In this document: positions 1 through 7,300 of the stretch, one piece after another
Layout: each line of letters begins with the position of its first letter
Numbering within the stretch: position 1 is the first letter of the stretch
Assembly: GCA_051651625.1 (NCBI GenBank)
Contig: JBOFSQ010000031.1
Location: forward strand, 1-39,028
Length of the DNA stretch: 39,028 nucleotides
Direction of reading: 5' to 3'
DNA from: JBOFSQ01 sp051651625
Lineage (GTDB): Bacteria; Planctomycetota; Planctomycetia; Pirellulales; Thermoguttaceae
Notes under the pieces: generated by a model
Told to the model about the DNA's origin: nothing
Database searches by the model: none
The model's input: the letters and a program-made list of their open reading frames with translations, nothing else
Made by a program: the position numbers and the translations under genes

Positions 1-165
1 TTGAATCCTATCGAGTTGAGTTTTTCGAAGTTGAAGTCTGTGTTGCGTAGTGAGCAGATTCGTGAAGTTTCCAAACTGCAGGAATTTCTACAAACCTCGC
101 CACAGCTATTCACGCCAACCGAATGCAAGAACTACTTCCAACATGACGGGTATGCGAAAACGTAA
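1..165 (+). CDS. IS630-family transposase, C-terminal end (cut by window edge)
   Basis: Reading frame 1 is open from the first base to TAA at 163-165 and gives 54 residues. It starts LNPIELSFSKLKSVLR and ends with a NYFQHDGYAKT-like tail. This is the usual C-terminus of IS630-type DDE transposases, where the NPIE segment carries the last catalytic Glu and the protein ends with a C-x-NYF-x-H-x-GY pattern. The rest of the gene lies outside the window. The right end of the element probably falls just after the stop, near the TA around 173-174, since this family targets TA. The next gene has no proper start, which suggests the element landed in its 5' part. Family assignment is fairly sure; the exact IS end is inferred. 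Confidence 0.8.
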   Translation: MNPIELSFSKLKSVLRSEQIREVSKLQEFLQTSPQLFTPTECKNYFQHDGYAKT

Positions 166-188
166 AATGCTCTAGTCATGAAGAACGA

Positions 189-884
189 TTGACTGGGCAT
201 TTGATTTCGGAATACTCGTCGGCACTATCCATTGTCCAGAAAACATTTCGAGAAAAAGCCATTGAAATTTACAAAGAAAATCTATCACTGGATTTTTATT
301 ATGCGGACCTTTCCTCAAACAGACAAGAAAAAAACACTGGTGCCGATTTTGGAATCATTTTTCACATCAATTTACCTGATTATCCTGATGCTGTGCGAAC
401 AGCGGTTTTTCAAGCAAAGAAATTTAACAAAAGAGCAGCAATTGACACTGCCCAGTGTTCGCAATTGAATCACCGCTATGGTGACAATGGTGCCAATTAT
501 TGTTTCTACGATATGGAAACGCAAGCCACGTCATCGCCTATGGTTATTCACGCCAGTAGTATCGAGCAGTTTTGTGAATTCAATTCCACGAAAAGTTTCC
601 CAAGAAAGGATATTTGTGATGACGGAATTCCACTTTCTCTGTTTTTAGTCTGGGACATGCTTATTGGCAATGATAGTCGCAGGTACAAAACACATGATCA
701 TGTTTGGAATGCTACTGAATACCTTGGATGTAGGCAGAGCTACTCAAAAAATAATACTGTTGTTCAATCACCAAGACCCAGCAAGGTGTTTATGGTTTCA
801 GTAGGTGGATTAGCAACGGCACGAAATCAAGAGATTACTGACTGGTCTAGTCTGTGTGATTTCGCAGATTTTAACGATGAATAA
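189..884 (+). CDS. Nuclease-like protein, probably 5'-truncated (possible PD-(D/E)xK fold)
   Basis: The frame is 231 codons from a TTG at 189, with no Shine-Dalgarno motif and no ATG. It begins about 20 bases after the transposase, so the original N-terminus is probably lost to the insertion. I do not recognise a named family. Around residues 50-80 it reads GADFGIIF followed by VFQAKKF, then a Gln/Cys-containing helix and a YCFYDME segment. That D...QAK spacing followed by a YxFY strand resembles restriction-endonuclease-like proteins of phage-defence islands, where D and QxK would be the metal-binding residues. Codons are AT-rich like the next two genes and unlike the rest of the window. It may be a dead or shortened gene. 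The nuclease assignment is an inference from motif shape only. Confidence 0.45.
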   Translation: MTGHLISEYSSALSIVQKTFREKAIEIYKENLSLDFYYADLSSNRQEKNTGADFGIIFHINLPDYPDAVRTAVFQAKKFNKRAAIDTAQCSQLNHRYGDNGANYCFYDMETQATSSPMVIHASSIEQFCEFNSTKSFPRKDICDDGIPLSLFLVWDMLIGNDSRRYKTHDHVWNATEYLGCRQSYSKNNTVVQSPRPSKVFMVSVGGLATARNQEITDWSSLCDFADFNDE

Positions 885-892
885 TGCCGCAA

Positions 893-1055
893 CCAAAAAG
901 CCGCTTGGCGTATTGTATAAATCAGCGAGCGGGTTGCCGCCCAAAACCGCCGGTTTGCGCCCTGTCGCGTTGGGACGGAAAGTTCGACATTTAACCCGTC
1001 CAGCCGGAACTTCAGCACTTGGGCGAAACAGTGCGCGACGGGATTCCGTCGCCGT
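893..1055. other. GC-rich structured intergenic stretch (possible ncRNA or repeat)
   Basis: The 330-base gap between the nuclease-like gene and the HIT gene holds a GC-rich patch inside AT-rich surroundings. Three consecutive hairpins are visible: GGACGG 973-978 with CCGTCC 996-1001, GCACT 1015-1019 with AGTGC 1030-1034, and CGACGG 1036-1041 with CCGTCG 1046-1051. A 78-codon frame crosses it (856-1092) but has no recognisable protein features. No attC core pair or T-tract was seen. It could be a small RNA, a leader of the HIT operon or a decayed repeat. Confidence 0.3.
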
Positions 1056-1214
1056 TTACTATTGCAAAACCATGTTGATTTTGATAAAATAATTAAGTAC
1101 AGGTGTCAGCACGGCGAGTTCGATGCCTATGATACATCAACAATTCGGTAATTTTTACACCGCTGAGTGCGATGTGGAACAGAAACCTTACCATAGAAAA
1201 TTAAGGAGTTTCGT

Positions 1215-1856
1215 ATGATAAAGTGTGAATTTTGTGAAGAACTTGAAAAAGCCCCTTATGCACGTTTTCGGAAAATATATCCCAACATAAGTAATCGAAT
1301 CGTGGACGAAACAGAAAACTTTGTGGCTTTGCCGATCATTGGACAATTATTTCCCAACAGCTTGGTTGCGTTACCACGCCAACATATTGAAACATCTGCT
1401 GGTTTTTCACCGTATCTCATACAAGAGTTTGAATTTTTCATAAATTCTCTGTTGGTAAAGTTGAGTAAAGTTGGAAAACCGGTTTTCTTTGAGCATGGTG
1501 CGGTTTCTTGTAGCGGCGGTGGCTGTGGGATTTATCATGCTCATGTGCATATTGTACCACTTCCATACAGTATCGAACCAAAAGTGTTTTTTCCAGAGTT
1601 TACTGCAAAAGCGAGAAATATCTCTGAAACTCTTAATGAGTTACAAGGGTGTGATGAATACTTGCTGTTTGGGGACATGTCGGAAGTCTTATACGCATCG
1701 GTAAAAGAAATGGCACAACGTCCTCCATCTCAGTTTTTTCGTAAGCGTTTGGTAGACCGGTTTAGTATTCATCAATCATGGGACTGGCGAACGTATTTAC
1801 ATCAAGAACAAAGCGTTTTGGACACGATTCAATTTTTTCATTCAATCACCAACTAG
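1215..1856 (+). CDS. HIT-domain protein (nucleotide hydrolase/transferase superfamily)
   Basis: The product has 213 residues and starts at ATG 1215 after AAGGAG at 1203-1208. It has the HIT signature HAHVHIVP at residues 108-115 (H-x-H-x-H-x-x), an N-terminal CEFC knuckle at 4-7 and the VALPRQHIET strand that precedes the helix in this fold. HIT proteins bind nucleotides and use the middle histidine to cleave or transfer nucleotidyl groups. The C-terminal ~95 residues are an extension I do not recognise. The gene is AT-rich. The phosphoribosyltransferase-like gene starts 63 bases downstream on the same strand, so the two are probably co-transcribed. HIT fold membership is solid; substrate is unknown. 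Confidence 0.8.
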   Translation: MIKCEFCEELEKAPYARFRKIYPNISNRIVDETENFVALPIIGQLFPNSLVALPRQHIETSAGFSPYLIQEFEFFINSLLVKLSKVGKPVFFEHGAVSCSGGGCGIYHAHVHIVPLPYSIEPKVFFPEFTAKARNISETLNELQGCDEYLLFGDMSEVLYASVKEMAQRPPSQFFRKRLVDRFSIHQSWDWRTYLHQEQSVLDTIQFFHSITN

Positions 1857-1919
1857 AGATGCTCCTCGGTGGTACATCTACTAAATATATTGTATCAAAT
1901 AATAAAATGGAGTAACCGT

Positions 1920-2936
1920 ATGGCATCGCAATGGAAAAAGAAAAAAGATATTGTTATCATCGCTTCTCTTGTGGTCGTGACTGTCATTGCAATAGTGGCA
2001 GCATACATGCATGAGCAAAACTCTAGTATTTTTGTAATAATACTGGGTATATTAACTCTTCCCGTTCTTGTTATGTCAGCTGCAATTAATCTGTTTGAAT
2101 TTGCACGTTCCAATGGTATTAATCACATCGTTCCAGATTGTTATTTGCAATATCAAAAGGAAAAACTGCTCTTTGAAATCAAAGAGCAGTTTGATTTGCA
2201 TTATGAGCGTGAGTCGACGTTCGTTAAGGAGCATAACGAAGAACGAATATCGTTTTTCTTGAATAAAATTGGACTTCGGAATGTAGAAGACGTTAGTGAA
2301 ATATCAAGTAAACTAATCAGAGCACGGCATTTGCCGCACGGTACGGATGAGGAAAGAAAAGAAAAACTAATAGAGCTTGCGAGATGCCACAAAGTTGTCT
2401 TTGATCTTCGCAGCATTCCTCCTTGTCCCATTGCACTAGATTTTCCCTATTTTTTCGATTTTATGCAATTTATGCCTTACGAAAAAACTAAGAATGTCCT
2501 ATCAGCAATAATGCTTTCTTTAATCCATGAAAACATTAACTTTAATGCATTTGATGGTATTGTTCTTTCGTATAAATGTAACTATTTCTATGAATTTGCG
2601 ACAAAGCTCAGAACGGGAAAACCAGTTATTAAAATTCCTGCCCCAAGCGATGTGGATAGGAATGTTTTGGAGAAATTCCAATTAGAAAAGCATATTGATC
2701 CGCAACGAGAATATAATGTCATATTTGTCCATGATGTTCTACTTACCGGAAAACAATTTTTTGACAGCATAGATTTTTTGCAGAGAGCAAGAAAATGCAA
2801 TATTCTTGGCATTTTTACCTTGTATAATCGTGTAGAAGGTTGCGGAATGAAAAAGCTCGAAGACAAAAAATATCCTGTATTCAGCGCATGTAATCTTACC
2901 GATGAGGATGTCAAAAATTTGTACATTCCTGATTAA
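1920..2936 (+). CDS. Membrane-anchored phosphoribosyltransferase-like protein
   Basis: I chose ATG 1920 because GGAG lies at 1909-1912; a GTG at 1869 is possible but lacks a site. The product has 338 residues. After a Lys-rich start come two hydrophobic helices (about residues 10-30 and 36-56), then a soluble domain. Residues 267-278 read VIFVHDVLLTGK, a PRPP-loop-like motif of type I phosphoribosyltransferases, with His-Asp in place of the usual Asp-Asp or Glu-Asp pair. The strand pattern before it (FDGIVLSYKCNYFYEFATKL) fits that fold. Thus it is predicted to sit on the membrane with a cytoplasmic PRTase-like domain that may bind PRPP or a nucleotide. It is the last gene before a terminator. 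Function is unknown; pairing with a HIT protein suggests nucleotide metabolism or signalling. Confidence 0.6.
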   Translation: MASQWKKKKDIVIIASLVVVTVIAIVAAYMHEQNSSIFVIILGILTLPVLVMSAAINLFEFARSNGINHIVPDCYLQYQKEKLLFEIKEQFDLHYERESTFVKEHNEERISFFLNKIGLRNVEDVSEISSKLIRARHLPHGTDEERKEKLIELARCHKVVFDLRSIPPCPIALDFPYFFDFMQFMPYEKTKNVLSAIMLSLIHENINFNAFDGIVLSYKCNYFYEFATKLRTGKPVIKIPAPSDVDRNVLEKFQLEKHIDPQREYNVIFVHDVLLTGKQFFDSIDFLQRARKCNILGIFTLYNRVEGCGMKKLEDKKYPVFSACNLTDEDVKNLYIPD

Positions 2937-3038
2937 TGCTATACAATTTGCCATCTCAAGTTTATGACTGTAACGTTAACACCACATTCTTCAGTATAAC
3001 TTTGTCGTTGCTTCACGCAGATGTGATGTACAATAACG

Positions 3039-3068
3039 CAAAAAGCCGCCCCAGTTTTACTGGGACGG
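3039..3068 (-). terminator. Intrinsic terminator
   Basis: A 9-bp stem (CCGCCCCAG with CTGGGACGG, one G-T pair, positions 3046-3054 and 3060-3068) has a five-base loop. On the minus strand it is followed by a T-run (A-run at 3040-3044 on the plus strand), so it would end transcription of the integrase remnant. It sits about 105 bases after the PRTase-like gene and could also weakly stop that transcript. Confidence 0.6.
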
Positions 3069-3088
3069 ATTTGTAAAATTCTCAAAAA

Positions 3089-3735
3089 TTATTTTTTTCG
3101 CAACCTCGGCAGAGCATGAATGGCCGCCGCTTGGGTCGCTTGGTCGATGTGGGTGTAGACGTTCATGGTCAATTCCATCGTCGAGTGGCGAGCGAGAACC
3201 TGGTGCCGTTTTCTGCGTTGCGAGTCCAATCGTCCGCCGGTTAAATCCACGGACGCCTCACCGACCGCAGCGCAGCTGATGGGAGGCCAAGGGGTGAAGC
3301 GGCACGCTTCCTGATAAACGTGTGCCGCAAACCGTGAAAATCAGCGAATTTGCCTTCGCTGTTCTCGTAGCGTAAAAAATCAGAGTCTTCTCGTTCCCGA
3401 CGCTCTTTTTCGGTGTCAGCCTCGGCAATCCACTTTTTGTGTGCCGCAGCCAAGTCGAACGCAATCATTTCAGACGTTCGCCGGTCGGTGTCGCTCGTCT
3501 TGTCGGAAATCTCAAACAGGATTTTCGTTGCGATAGATGTAATGCTTTGCAGTTTCAGAAGATATGTTGTCAAATCCTCATCGGGCTTGGTGTCACAAAA
3601 CCATTTCTTGACAACCCAGTTCAAAAAATAGTCCACCAAGTCAGGATGAAGCACCTGCGAATCATGCCTTCGTCTTTTGGAGTACGCCGCTTGAATTCGT
3701 ACCGTTGGTGTCGAGGATGATAAGAGCCTATCCAT
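3089..3735 (-). pseudogene. Tyrosine recombinase (phage-type integrase), frameshifted remnant
   Basis: Two pieces of a planctomycete-type integrase lie in different frames. The upstream piece (3735 to 3241) contains the DLAAAHKKWI helix and FADFHGLRHTFI with the H-x-L-R catalytic pair, then runs into unrelated sequence and a stop. The downstream piece (about 3211 to 3089) reads VLARHSTMELTMNVYTHID and so holds the third catalytic region and the nucleophilic Tyr, ending RLRKK. The 90 bases in between do not join the frames cleanly, so there is an indel or a scrambled stretch. The N-terminal DNA-binding part is missing; the IS5-type remnant begins exactly at the 5' edge. The gene is dead and marks an old integration event. 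Confidence 0.8.
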
Positions 3736-4289
3736 TTATCAAAAGCAGGGGAATAGTTTTCCGAAGGTAATGAGTGCAAAGCTCATGTGCAGCATTCCCA
3801 AATAGTTTTCACAACGCTTTTCCAAACGAACCTGTATCCGACGAAAACGGTTCATCTAACTATGCGTTCGGTCAACCACCCACCGACGTGCGCGGAACCC
3901 AACTTCTTCTCGCAACGCCTGCGCCTGCCACTTCCACTCAACACCCTACCCTGTTTCTTGTCGTTATGCTATCAATCCAGCCTTCGTCCATTCCTTAAAC
4001 CGTAGGTGAGCCGTAGAACCCGAACAGATACCAGTCGCATCAAGAGCTTTCCATTGGCAGCCTGTACGAAGGACGAAAAGTATGGCGTTGAAACCCGTTC
4101 TGTCGGCGATGCGTTTTCGTCCGCCGCCACGTGGGTGGGTATTAACTCGTTGTGGAATCAACGGCTCGATGCGAGACCAAAGTTTGTCGGTGACTTTTAT
4201 ATCCGTTTATGTTGTGCCTCATTGATGAAGCATTATACAATATCTACAACTCAAATAGCCCAATTGATGTTTTTTAGGATAGGCTCTTA
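3721..4289 (-). mobile_element. IS5-type insertion sequence remnant with perfect 13-bp ends
   Basis: The ends are perfect inverted repeats: TAAGAGCCTATCC at 3721-3733 and GGATAGGCTCTTA at 4277-4289, including a TA/TAA on each side. The inside is only 569 bases and carries broken transposase pieces on the minus strand. The element probably inserted into the integrase gene or its upstream region, which lost its start there. The small size implies internal deletion. Confidence 0.8.
3739..4197 (-). pseudogene. IS5-family transposase fragments
   Basis: The first fragment (about 4197 to 3964) reads KVTDKLWSRIEPLIPQ and continues through the RGGGRKRIADR and FVLRTGCQWKAL segments typical of the N-terminal domain of IS5-type transposases, ending at a stop. 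The second (about 3900 to 3739) reads RRWVVDRTHS, a TAG stop at 3856-3858 where the family has Trp, then MNRFRRIQVRLEKRCENY and a normal C-terminus. The central DDE domain is deleted. The gene cannot make an active enzyme. Confidence 0.8.
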
Positions 4290-4301
4290 CACTCACACTG
4301 C

Positions 4302-4320
4302 GGTTCGGCTATGCCGAACC
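4302..4320. repeat. Solo hairpin of the GGTTCGGC repeat family
   Basis: A single copy of GGTTCGGCTATGCCGAACC with the CACACTGC-like flank on its left. It lies 12 bases from the IS5-type remnant and 114 bases before the regulator start. The other half of the element is missing. Confidence 0.75.
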
Positions 4321-4433
4321 TGATCTACTCGCCGACAACTTACGATGAGCGATTGTACCGGATCGTTTCCGGTCGTCAATTATGGTTTCGGTTAAGGTGT
4401 TGTTTTTCGGTCATGGTGCGTTATACTGCGATC

Positions 4434-5603
4434 ATGGCACAGCGTGAAAAGAGCATAAAGAGCATTCTTCTAAACATCGAAACATCGCGGTCGTTCGGGC
4501 GCGATATTCTCACAGGTATTTCGCGTTATTTGCTCGAAAATCCGGGATGGTCTGTCTCGCTTGAGACCCACGGACTTCTCGAATCGCCATCGTCTCTGAT
4601 GTTGCGATGGAAAGGCGATGGAATCATTACGCGAACCGCTACGCAGGAACAAGGCGAGCTGCTCTATGGTAAAGGCGTTCCACTTGTTGAGTTGTGCGGT
4701 CAAGGGACGACGTTTGTCGCCGAGATTCGTACCGACGAGCGAGCCGCAGCGGAACTTGTTTTGCAACACTTTCACTCGCGCGGTTTAGAACACTTCGCCG
4801 TTTTCGGGTACGGCAACGCTTGGTGGGCCGTGCGCCGCGCAGAAGCACTTCGAACCGCGCTTCGTAACGAATTCGGTGCAGATGAACTCCACGTCTTTCC
4901 AACGCTCGGTCAGGGGATACCGACATTTTATCCCGTCATCGAACGCCGCGACGAACTCATCCTCCCGACGTGGCTCGCCGACTTGCCGAAGCCTGTCGGT
5001 ATTTGGTGCGTCGGCGACATTCAGGCGATTCAGCTTCTCGAAGTTTGCCAGCAACTCGGCCTCGCAATCCCCGACGATGTTGCCATTTTAGGGACGACTA
5101 ACGACGCCCTTCTCTGCTGCGTCTTGACGCCAAATCTTTCGAGCTTGGAGTACGACGCCGCAGAAGTCGGCTACGAAGCGGCCCGCCGACTCAACGCGAA
5201 AATGCGAGGCAAAACTTTTCGCAGCATCGCAGAGATTAAACCGAAAGGAATCGTCGTGCGTGAATCGACAAACGTGATGCACTTTCAAGATGCCAGCCTC
5301 GCTCGCGCCGTCAGATTCATACGCGAAAACGCACTCGATGGCATCTCTGTTCACGAAGTTGTTCGCGTTACTGGCCTCTCACGCAGCACGTTGCAGCGAA
5401 AGTTCAAGCAAGTTCTCGACACCAACCCCGCCAAAGAGATTTTGCGAATCAGACTCGAATACGCAAAACGTCTCCTGCTTGAGACCGATGCGAGTTTAGA
5501 AACGATAGCTACGAAGATTGGATTCGCAACGACGGAATACTTCGTCCAAGCGTTCCGCCGCGAGTGCGGCACAACGCCCGCACGATTTCGGAAGAAACAT
5601 TAG
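4434..5603 (+). CDS. XylR-like transcriptional regulator (LacI-type sensor plus AraC HTH)
   Basis: The product has 389 residues from ATG 4434; this start matches the N-terminus of the paralogue at 18774, although no good Shine-Dalgarno motif is seen. Residues 10-280 form a LacI/periplasmic-binding-like sensor, beginning ILLNIETSRSFGRDILTGIS, and residues about 290-389 form an AraC-type double HTH, with the first helix pair at GLSRSTLQRKFK and the second at GFATTEYFVQAFRREC. This is the layout of E. coli XylR, which senses xylose. The ligand here is presumably a sugar or sugar derivative. It is divergent in strand from the sulfatase/oxidoreductase pair downstream, so control of those genes is plausible. 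Its TAG stop is the first three bases of a repeat element. Confidence 0.85.
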   Translation: MAQREKSIKSILLNIETSRSFGRDILTGISRYLLENPGWSVSLETHGLLESPSSLMLRWKGDGIITRTATQEQGELLYGKGVPLVELCGQGTTFVAEIRTDERAAAELVLQHFHSRGLEHFAVFGYGNAWWAVRRAEALRTALRNEFGADELHVFPTLGQGIPTFYPVIERRDELILPTWLADLPKPVGIWCVGDIQAIQLLEVCQQLGLAIPDDVAILGTTNDALLCCVLTPNLSSLEYDAAEVGYEAARRLNAKMRGKTFRSIAEIKPKGIVVRESTNVMHFQDASLARAVRFIRENALDGISVHEVVRVTGLSRSTLQRKFKQVLDTNPAKEILRIRLEYAKRLLLETDASLETIATKIGFATTEYFVQAFRRECGTTPARFRKKH

Positions 5604-5746
5604 ACCTGTTCGGAAACGTTGATTTCTCGCGGTTTGTTAATTCCGGTTCGGCATAGCCGAACCCTCCAGTTATCAACGCCGCACGGCGTTTGGAGGGTTC
5701 GGCTATGCCGAACCGCTGTGCGGGTGCAAGTTTCCGAACAGGTCCA
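5601..5746. repeat. MITE-like palindromic element, copy A
   Basis: The left end TAGACCTGTTCGGAAAC (5601-5617) pairs with GTTTCCGAACAGGTC on the right. The inside has two opposed hairpins, GGTTCGGCATAGCCGAACC and its complement, flanked by CCTCCA/TGGAGG. The left end overlaps the regulator stop codon. The right end lies 27 bases from the end of the convergent sulfatase gene, so a transcribed copy could act as a shared 3' hairpin, but no T-tract is present. Confidence 0.85.
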
Positions 5747-5772
5747 TTGAAAGTGTCAACAGCAACTTTCGG

Positions 5773-7113
5773 TCAGGGCATATTTTGCGGCGCAATTGGT
5801 TTCTGACGCGATTGCCAGTGACGTTCGAGATCGGCGGTCATTGTGGCTGTACGTTCTGGCTCTTCCGCTGCGAGGTTGTGTTCTTCGTTTGGATCGGTAT
5901 CAAGATTGTAGAGCTGCGGCGGAGATGTCTCGTTTTCGCGTGCGAGAACGAGCTTCCACGGTGACGCGATTGTCCAAAGATAACGCAGGTTCTTCTCTGG
6001 TTCGTTCAGGTCAACAGAGTCGTGCGTGTAGCACTCGCCGTAGATTTGATTGCCGTTTTCGCGTCTTGCACGGCAAGCGTTGTCGTCGAGCAGGTTGATT
6101 CCGGTGAGTGCGGTTGATGGAGCGAGACCAGTTGCGGCGAGGAGTGTTGGTGCGATGTCGAGCGACGAGACAAGGAGCGTTGCATCGTCGCGCGGCGTCA
6201 GATGACCACGCCACCGAATAATGATGGGCGTTCGCAGTCCGCTTTCGTTTGGTGACTGTTTTGAACGCGGCGCGTATCGCGGAGAATCAGCGTCTTGAAT
6301 CCAGCCGTTGTCGGCGACGTAAACGACAATCGTGTTTTCGGCGAGATTGCGTCTATCGAGTTCGGCGAGGAGTTCGCCGCACGTTGCGTCGAATCGTTCG
6401 ACGTTCCCCCAGTAACGGGCTTGATGAATCGACTTTGTGTGCGGCGCGTATTTGGCGACGAGTTCGGGGGCGGGATCGTGCGGATCGTGTGGCAGCATCG
6501 GCGCGTACCAGATGAAGAACGGTTTCTGTTCGCGTGCGGCGATGTCGAGAAAGTCTTTGATTGGCTGCATCGTTTTTCGTCCGATGTCGAGACCATCGTC
6601 GCCGTGGCGTCCCCCGCGTGACATGCCGTGCGTGAACCCGCCGTTGGCAAACTCACCTTGCCACCACTTACCTGTTTGAAGGCTGATGTAACCCTGCTCT
6701 TGCAAACGTCGCGGGAGCGTCGGAGCGGCTCGCATCTGCGACGCCATCACTTCGCGTCCGCTGCGAAACGCTTCAGAATTGTAGAACTGTCCGCGCGGCA
6801 TATTTGGCGGAGCGGGCGGATCGTTCGACGTAATCCCGCTTTGGTGCGGATAAAGCCCCGTGATGATCGACGCCAAACTCGGACAACACAGCGACGACGG
6901 AACGTAACCGCGACGGAACACAACTCCTTCGGCGGCGAGTTTGTCGATGTGCGGCGTCTCGACAGCGGGGTGTCCCATGAAACCGTAATCGCCGTAGTGT
7001 TGGTCGTCCGAAATGATCAGTACGATATTCGGCGGCGACGCAGCAAAAACGCCGCTCGCAACAAACACCGTGAACAACAGCAAACTTGCGAACCATCGTT
7101 GACGTTGTGACAT
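5773..7113 (-). CDS. Secreted sulfatase (S1 family)
   Basis: The product has 446 residues from ATG 7113, with AAAGGAGA just upstream; the longer frame reads through a repeat. Residues 1-25 are a signal peptide ending VFAAS. Metal-binding ISDDQ is at 34-38, and the nucleophile motif is C76-C77-P78-S79-L80. A later YVADNG segment (conserved Asp-Asn) and an SGLRTPIIIRW segment follow the family plan. Sulfatases cut sulfate esters, here probably from a sulfated glycan outside the cytoplasm, after an FGE enzyme oxidises the Cys to formylglycine. The usual Arg of C-x-P-x-R is Leu. It lies downstream of the FAD oxidoreductase with a repeat element between them. Confidence 0.88.
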   Translation of the reverse strand: MSQRQRWFASLLLFTVFVASGVFAASPPNIVLIISDDQHYGDYGFMGHPAVETPHIDKLAAEGVVFRRGYVPSSLCCPSLASIITGLYPHQSGITSNDPPAPPNMPRGQFYNSEAFRSGREVMASQMRAAPTLPRRLQEQGYISLQTGKWWQGEFANGGFTHGMSRGGRHGDDGLDIGRKTMQPIKDFLDIAAREQKPFFIWYAPMLPHDPHDPAPELVAKYAPHTKSIHQARYWGNVERFDATCGELLAELDRRNLAENTIVVYVADNGWIQDADSPRYAPRSKQSPNESGLRTPIIIRWRGHLTPRDDATLLVSSLDIAPTLLAATGLAPSTALTGINLLDDNACRARRENGNQIYGECYTHDSVDLNEPEKNLRYLWTIASPWKLVLARENETSPPQLYNLDTDPNEEHNLAAEEPERTATMTADLERHWQSRQKPIAPQNMP

Positions 7114-7137
7114 ATCATTTTCTCCTTTGGCACCCAG

Positions 7138-7282
7138 TAGACCTGTTAGGAAACTTGCACCCGCACAGCGGTTCGGCATAGCCGAACCCTCCACGCCTGC
7201 GGCGTATGACAACTGGAGGGTTCGGCTATGCCGAACCGCGAACTAACCAATCGCCCCAATTTGAGGTTTCCGAACAAGTCCA
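7138..7282. repeat. MITE-like palindromic element, copy B
   Basis: The left end TAGACCTGTTAGGAAAC begins at 7138 and is followed by TTGCACCCGCACAGCGG, then the two hairpins around a CCTGCGGCGTATGAC centre. The right arm lacks the inner TGTGCGGG segment but ends GTTTCCGAACAAGTC. It separates the FAD oxidoreductase stop (7301) from the sulfatase start (7113). Confidence 0.85.
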
Positions 7283-7300
7283 GCAAACAATTCTATCACT

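Noticed and set aside
856..1092. 78-codon frame in the GC-rich stretch
   Set aside because: It overlaps the preceding gene end, has no ribosome site and no recognisable feature; the hairpins explain the composition better.
885..1214. Integron attC site between the first AT-rich genes
   Set aside because: One RYYYAAC-like core is present at 989-995, but no matching GTTRRRY core with the right pairing was found and no integron integrase exists.
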